From an uncultured Rhodospirillales bacterium (GTDB lineage Bacteria > Pseudomonadota > Alphaproteobacteria > Acetobacterales > Acetobacteraceae): 7,912 nucleotides of DNA. A program made the translations under genes and the position numbers. The stretch spans positions 1-7,912 of the forward strand of contig CAIVDX010000283.1 in assembly GCA_903904805.1 (NCBI GenBank). The letters are read 5' to 3'. Of this stretch, positions 4,174 to 7,912 are shown in pieces (the first letter of the stretch is position 1; each line of letters opens with the position of its first letter). The notes below the pieces were generated by a model. It searched no databases. It saw only the letters and a list, made by a program, of their open reading frames with translations, and had not been told where the DNA came from.

Positions 4174-7100
4174 ATGAACGGCGTCATCTATTTCGCTCTG
4201 CGGCAACCATTCATCATGGTGCTGCTGATCATCACCATGCTCACCGTCGGCGTCGCCGGCTTCCTCAATCTCAACATCGAGGCCTATCCCGATCCGGTGC
4301 CGCCGTTGGTGGAAATCATCACCCAGGTGCCCGGCAGCTCGGCCGAGGAGATGGAGCGCTACGTCACCATCCCCATCGAGATCCAGATGGCGGGCATTCC
4401 CTACATCAAGGCGATCCGCTCGATCTCCCTGTTCGGCCTGTCCGACATCAAAATCCAGTTCACCTATGATTTCACCTACGAGGAAGCCCAGCAGCGCGTC
4501 ATCAACCGATTGACGCAGGTGAACGGCCTGCCCAACGGCGCGCAGCCGCAGATCTCGCCCACCAGCCCGATCGGCGAGATTTTCCGCTATCAGGTGAAAG
4601 GCCCGCCCGGCTATTCCGTTCTCGACCTGAAAACCATCCAGGACTGGGTGCTGGAGCGCCGCTTCAAGGCCGTGCCCGGCGTGATCGACGTCAATGGCTG
4701 GGGCGGCAAGACCAAATCCTACGAGGTTACCGTCGACCAGGCCAAGCTGCTCGATCGCGGTGTCACGCTGCAGCAGATCATGAATGTGCTGAACAACTCG
4801 AACCTGAATGTCGGTGGCCAGACCATCAATTTCGGCGAGCAGGCAGCCATCGTGCGCGGCGTCGGCCTGATCCAGGATCTCGACACGCTGCGCAACACCA
4901 TGATCACGGCCACCAACGGCACCCCGATCCTGATGGGCGATGTCGCCGAGATCAAGGTGTCGAACCTGCCGCGCCTGGGCATCGCCGGGCGCGACGCAGA
5001 CAACGACATCGTCGAGGGCATCGTGCTGATGCGGCGCGGCGCGGAAAGCACACCCACCATCATGGGCGTGCAGAAAGAGGTCGAGCGCATCACCAACGAC
5101 AATGTGCTGCCGCCCGGCGTGCGCATCGAACCCTATTATGACCGCTCGCAGCTGATCGCCATCACCACCCACACCGTGCTGCACAACATGGTGGAAGGCA
5201 TCATCCTGATCTTCCTGATCCAGTGGATCTTCCTGGGCGATCTGAAAACCGCCTTCATCACCTCGATGACGATTCCCTTCGCCTTGTGCTTCGCCATCGC
5301 GGTGATGGTCGCGCGCGGCGAGAGTGCGAACCTGCTCTCGGTCGGCGCGATCGATTTCGGGCTGGTGGTGGACGCCACCGTCATCATGGTGGAAAACATC
5401 TTCCGGCGATTGTCGCAGCCCAAGGAGCTACGCTTCAAGAACGCATCGGAGGCCTCGCAGAACCAGGCCACGATGGGCTTCCGCGGCAGCTATCAGGTGA
5501 TCGCGATGGCCGGTGTCGAAGTCAGCCGCGGCATCTTCTTCTCCGCCGCGATCATCATCGCCGCCTTCCTGCCGCTGTTCACCCTCACCGGCGTGGAAGG
5601 CCACATCTTCGGACCGATGGCCAAGACCTACGCCTACGCGCTGGCCGGCGGCCTGATCGCCACCTTCACCATCGCCCCGGCGCTCAGCGCGATGATGCTG
5701 AGCGACGGCGTCGAGGAAAAGGACACGCTGATCGTCCGCTGGCTGCACCACATCTACACGCCGGCGGCGCGTTTCGCGCTGGCCAACCGCACCCTGGTGT
5801 GCGGCATGGCGATCGTGCTCGCCATCGTCGCCGTGCTCGGCGGGCGCACGCTCGGCCTGGAATTCCTGCCCAAGCTGGAGGAGGGCAATTTCTGGATCCG
5901 CGCGACCATGCCAACCGCGATCTCGCTCGAAGCCGGCGACGACACCGTCAACACGGTCCGGGCGATCATGCTCAAGCATCCCGAAGTGGTCACGGTGGTA
6001 TCGCAGCATGGCCGCCCTGATGACGGTACCGACGCAACCGGTTTCTTCAACGCCGAGTTCTTCGTCCCGCTCAAGCCGTTCGACCAATGGACGCCTGGTC
6101 TGACCAAGGAAAAGCTGACCGAGGAGCTCAAGGCCGAGTTCGACGAGAAATTCCCCGGCGTGGAATTCAGCTTCTCCCAGACCATCGAGGACAACGTGGA
6201 GGAGGCCGCCTCCGGCGTGAAGGGCGAGAACTCGGTCAAACTGTACGGCGACGACCTGCTGACGCTGGAAGCCACCGCGGCCAAGATCGCCGATGTGATG
6301 AACAACATCCCCGGCATCGCCGATCTGGGCGTGCTGCGCACACTCGGCCAGCCCACCGTGCAGATCGAGATCGACCGCGCCAAGGCCGCCCGCTACGGGC
6401 TGCAGCCCGGCGACATCAACAACACCATCGCGGCTGCCACCGGCGGCACCCAGGCCGGCAACCTCTATGAGCGCGGCGCGGATCGCAATTTCCCGATCAT
6501 CGTCCGCCTGCGCCCGGAGGATCGCCAAAGCCTGGAGGCGCTGCGTCGCATCCCCATCGGCGCGACCAGCCCGAATGGCGGCACCATGATGGTGCCGCTG
6601 GGCGACGTGGCCTCGGTCTCGCTCACCTCGGGCGCCTCCTTCATCTATCGTGAGGGTCAGAAGCGCTATCTGCCGATCAAATTCTCGGTGCGTGGCCGTG
6701 ACCTCGGCAGCACCGTGCTCGATGCGCAGAAGCAGGTCGCCGAGAAGGTGGTATTGCCAGGCGGCTACCGCACGGAATGGGTGGGCGAGTTCGGCAATCT
6801 GCAGGACGCGATCAAGCGCCTGTCGATCGTCGTGCCCATCGCCGTGGTGCTGATCTGCCTGCTGCTCTATTTCAATTTCAGCTCGGTCACCGACATGCTG
6901 CTGGCGGCCAGCGTGATCCCGATGGCGATGGTAGGTGGCATCCTCGCTCTGGTGGCCTCCGGCACACCGTTCAGCGTGTCGGCCGCCATCGGCTTCATCG
7001 CGCTGATGGGCATCGCCGCGATGGATGGGATCATCGTGCTGACCTACTACAACACCGTCATCGAGGCCGGGCTGGAGCGCGGGATCGCAATTGTGCGGAC

Positions 7101-7341
7101 CTGCGAAACGCAGATGCGCCCGGTGGCGATGACCTGCATCGTGGCCTGCGTGGGCCTGCTGCCGGCGGCCTTCTCGAACGGCATCGGCAGCCAGGTGCAA
7201 AAGCCCCTCGCCCTGGTGGTGGTCGGCGGCATCCTGCTCGCCCCGGTGCTCATCCTGATCGTGCTGCCCGTGCTGATCGACATGTTCTCCAAGCGCGGCG
7301 CCATCGTCGCAGCGGCCCTGGCTGAGGAGCGCGCGGAATGA
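4174..7341 (+). CDS. RND efflux permease, CzcA/CusA-like heavy-metal class
   Basis: This is the proton-driven inner-membrane pump of the tripartite system: 1055 residues, normal for RND permeases. The layout is two repeats of one membrane helix, a large periplasmic porter loop and five more helices. TM1 is at about 13-33, TM2-TM6 at about 339-510, TM7 before residue 563, TM8 at 883-905, TM9 at 909-930, TM10 at 936-957, TM11 at 985-1003 and TM12 at 1011-1035. Diagnostic pieces are EAYPDPVPP (36-44), EFLPKLEEGNFW (563-574) and TM4 GAIDFGLVVDATVIMVEN (391-408). TM4 carries D394, D400 and E407, the acidic proton relay of the heavy-metal subclass. At the places of CusA's copper-binding methionines I read M579, about N626 and about E677, so a Cu/Ag triad is absent. 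TM10 has MDG (D951) where many CzcA proteins have Asn. An SD-like GGCGGA ends 7 nt before the ATG. The gene overlaps the next by ATGA. Substrate is unassigned; a divalent metal is one possibility, a small organic compound another. Confidence 0.94.
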   Translation: MNGVIYFALRQPFIMVLLIITMLTVGVAGFLNLNIEAYPDPVPPLVEIITQVPGSSAEEMERYVTIPIEIQMAGIPYIKAIRSISLFGLSDIKIQFTYDFTYEEAQQRVINRLTQVNGLPNGAQPQISPTSPIGEIFRYQVKGPPGYSVLDLKTIQDWVLERRFKAVPGVIDVNGWGGKTKSYEVTVDQAKLLDRGVTLQQIMNVLNNSNLNVGGQTINFGEQAAIVRGVGLIQDLDTLRNTMITATNGTPILMGDVAEIKVSNLPRLGIAGRDADNDIVEGIVLMRRGAESTPTIMGVQKEVERITNDNVLPPGVRIEPYYDRSQLIAITTHTVLHNMVEGIILIFLIQWIFLGDLKTAFITSMTIPFALCFAIAVMVARGESANLLSVGAIDFGLVVDATVIMVENIFRRLSQPKELRFKNASEASQNQATMGFRGSYQVIAMAGVEVSRGIFFSAAIIIAAFLPLFTLTGVEGHIFGPMAKTYAYALAGGLIATFTIAPALSAMMLSDGVEEKDTLIVRWLHHIYTPAARFALANRTLVCGMAIVLAIVAVLGGRTLGLEFLPKLEEGNFWIRATMPTAISLEAGDDTVNTVRAIMLKHPEVVTVVSQHGRPDDGTDATGFFNAEFFVPLKPFDQWTPGLTKEKLTEELKAEFDEKFPGVEFSFSQTIEDNVEEAASGVKGENSVKLYGDDLLTLEATAAKIADVMNNIPGIADLGVLRTLGQPTVQIEIDRAKAARYGLQPGDINNTIAAATGGTQAGNLYERGADRNFPIIVRLRPEDRQSLEALRRIPIGATSPNGGTMMVPLGDVASVSLTSGASFIYREGQKRYLPIKFSVRGRDLGSTVLDAQKQVAEKVVLPGGYRTEWVGEFGNLQDAIKRLSIVVPIAVVLICLLLYFNFSSVTDMLLAASVIPMAMVGGILALVASGTPFSVSAAIGFIALMGIAAMDGIIVLTYYNTVIEAGLERGIAIVRTCETQMRPVAMTCIVACVGLLPAAFSNGIGSQVQKPLALVVVGGILLAPVLILIVLPVLIDMFSKRGAIVAAALAEERAE
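7324..7329 (+). promoter_or_regulatory. Ribosome binding site of the outer-membrane factor, inside the permease gene
   Basis: GAGGAG lies 8 bases before the ATG at 7338, within the last codons of the permease. It supports independent or coupled initiation at the overlapping ATGA. Confidence 0.6.
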
Positions 7342-7912
7342 GAACCACCCTGCTCCGCACCAGCTGCCTCGCTGTCCTGCTCGCCGGCTGCGCCGTCGGG
7401 CCGGATTTCGAGCGTCCGGCCAAACCCACCGCCGCCGATTATGGGCCGGAGGCACCGCAAAAACCGATCGCCGCGGTCAAGGCGCCCACCGGCGGTGCCC
7501 AAAGCTTCAGCGCCGACACGGTGCTGAACGAGAAATGGTGGGAATCGTTCGGCTCGCCGGCCCTCACCGCGATGGTCGAGCAGGCGCTCGCCGCCAACCC
7601 GACTCTGGAGGCCTCCCAGGCCTCACTGCGTCAGGCCTCGGCGATGGCCAATTCGCAGATCGGCTATTTCTTCCCCACGCTCTCCGCAGGCCTCGGCGCC
7701 TCGCGCAACCTGACGGCCACCGGCTCGGTCTCGCCCGCGTCGGCCTCGGGCAACCCGTACTACACGCTGTTCTCCGGCCAGCTCGGCATCTCCTATGTGG
7801 TCGACGTGTTCGGCGCCAACCGCCGCGCCTACGAATCCGCCCTCGCACAGGAGGAGGTCGCCCAGTTCCAGCTTGAGGCCACCCGAGTCACGCTGGCGAA
7901 CAATGTGGTCGG
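7338..7912 (+). CDS. NodT-family outer-membrane efflux lipoprotein (OMF), N-terminal part
   Basis: The first 191 codons are present; the gene runs off the right edge (family members are usually about 450-500 residues). It encodes the TolC-like outer-membrane exit duct of the pump. The signal peptide (MRTTLLRTSCLAVLL) ends in a lipobox LAGC with the acylated cysteine at residue 18. It is followed by AVGPDFERP, the standard opening of NodT/OprM-type lipoproteins. WWESFGSPALTAMVEQALA (67-85) and ANPTLEASQASLRQA (86-100) match the first helices of the family's OEP repeat. GISYVVDVFGANRRAYESA fits the conserved strand-to-helix turn (VDVFG-R). It starts inside the permease stop codon (ATGA) behind a strong GAGGAG, so translation is probably coupled. 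No frameshift is seen in the visible part. Confidence 0.93.
   Translation, partial: MRTTLLRTSCLAVLLAGCAVGPDFERPAKPTAADYGPEAPQKPIAAVKAPTGGAQSFSADTVLNEKWWESFGSPALTAMVEQALAANPTLEASQASLRQASAMANSQIGYFFPTLSAGLGASRNLTATGSVSPASASGNPYYTLFSGQLGISYVVDVFGANRRAYESALAQEEVAQFQLEATRVTLANNVV

Noticed and set aside
2893..5184. 763-codon open frame on the minus strand opposite the adaptor and permease
   Set aside because: It reads as His/Asp/Gly/Arg-rich low-complexity peptide typical of antisense frames in GC-rich genes, and it straddles two well-supported genes.
5428..7455. 675-codon open frame on the minus strand opposite the permease
   Set aside because: Same antisense composition (His, Asp, Gln, Arg), no domain resemblance, and entirely overlapped by the permease and the outer-membrane factor.

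Overview
The window is strongly GC-rich with dense GC-ending codon use, as in many Alphaproteobacteria. The N-terminus of the LptF-like protein (LDRYMFRQ..., then LIWLTQSLRFVELVVNRG) looks most like Rhodospirillales/Acetobacteraceae versions. That lineage call is from memory of the family and was not tested by search.

Left part (about 1-2019, minus strand): a compact apparent operon read right to left. A CysQ-type phosphatase (2019-1249) overlaps by 4 nt (GTGA) with a Sua5-type L-threonylcarbamoyladenylate synthase (1252-212). Nine bases after the synthase stop codon comes the start of an LptF/LptG-family lipopolysaccharide export permease (202 to beyond the left edge). These are housekeeping functions: 3'-phosphoadenosine nucleotide turnover, tRNA t6A modification and outer-membrane LPS delivery.

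Middle (2020-2871): an 852-base divergent intergenic region with no convincing gene. Next to cysQ it holds a 13-bp minisatellite, twelve units in exact register (2087-2242). Beyond that are two AT-rich patches containing short perfect or near-perfect dyads, a cluster of short hairpins (2395-2554), a one-turn direct repeat, and a hairpin beside a TTGACC box shortly before the efflux genes. These are candidate regulatory elements only.

Right part (2872-7912, plus strand): a tripartite RND efflux operon in the order periplasmic adaptor (2872-4158), inner-membrane permease of the CzcA/CusA-like heavy-metal class (4174-7341), and NodT-family outer-membrane lipoprotein (7338 to beyond the right edge). 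Spacing is 15 nt and then a 4-nt ATGA overlap, so the three parts are probably co-translated and assemble into one envelope-spanning pump. The permease has the intramembrane D-D-E proton-relay pattern of the heavy-metal class but not the copper/silver methionine triad, and the adaptor has no Met- or His-rich metal-binding stretch. The substrate therefore cannot be named. No regulator gene is present in the window.

I found no convincing new system. The most unusual item is the 13-bp array upstream of cysQ.
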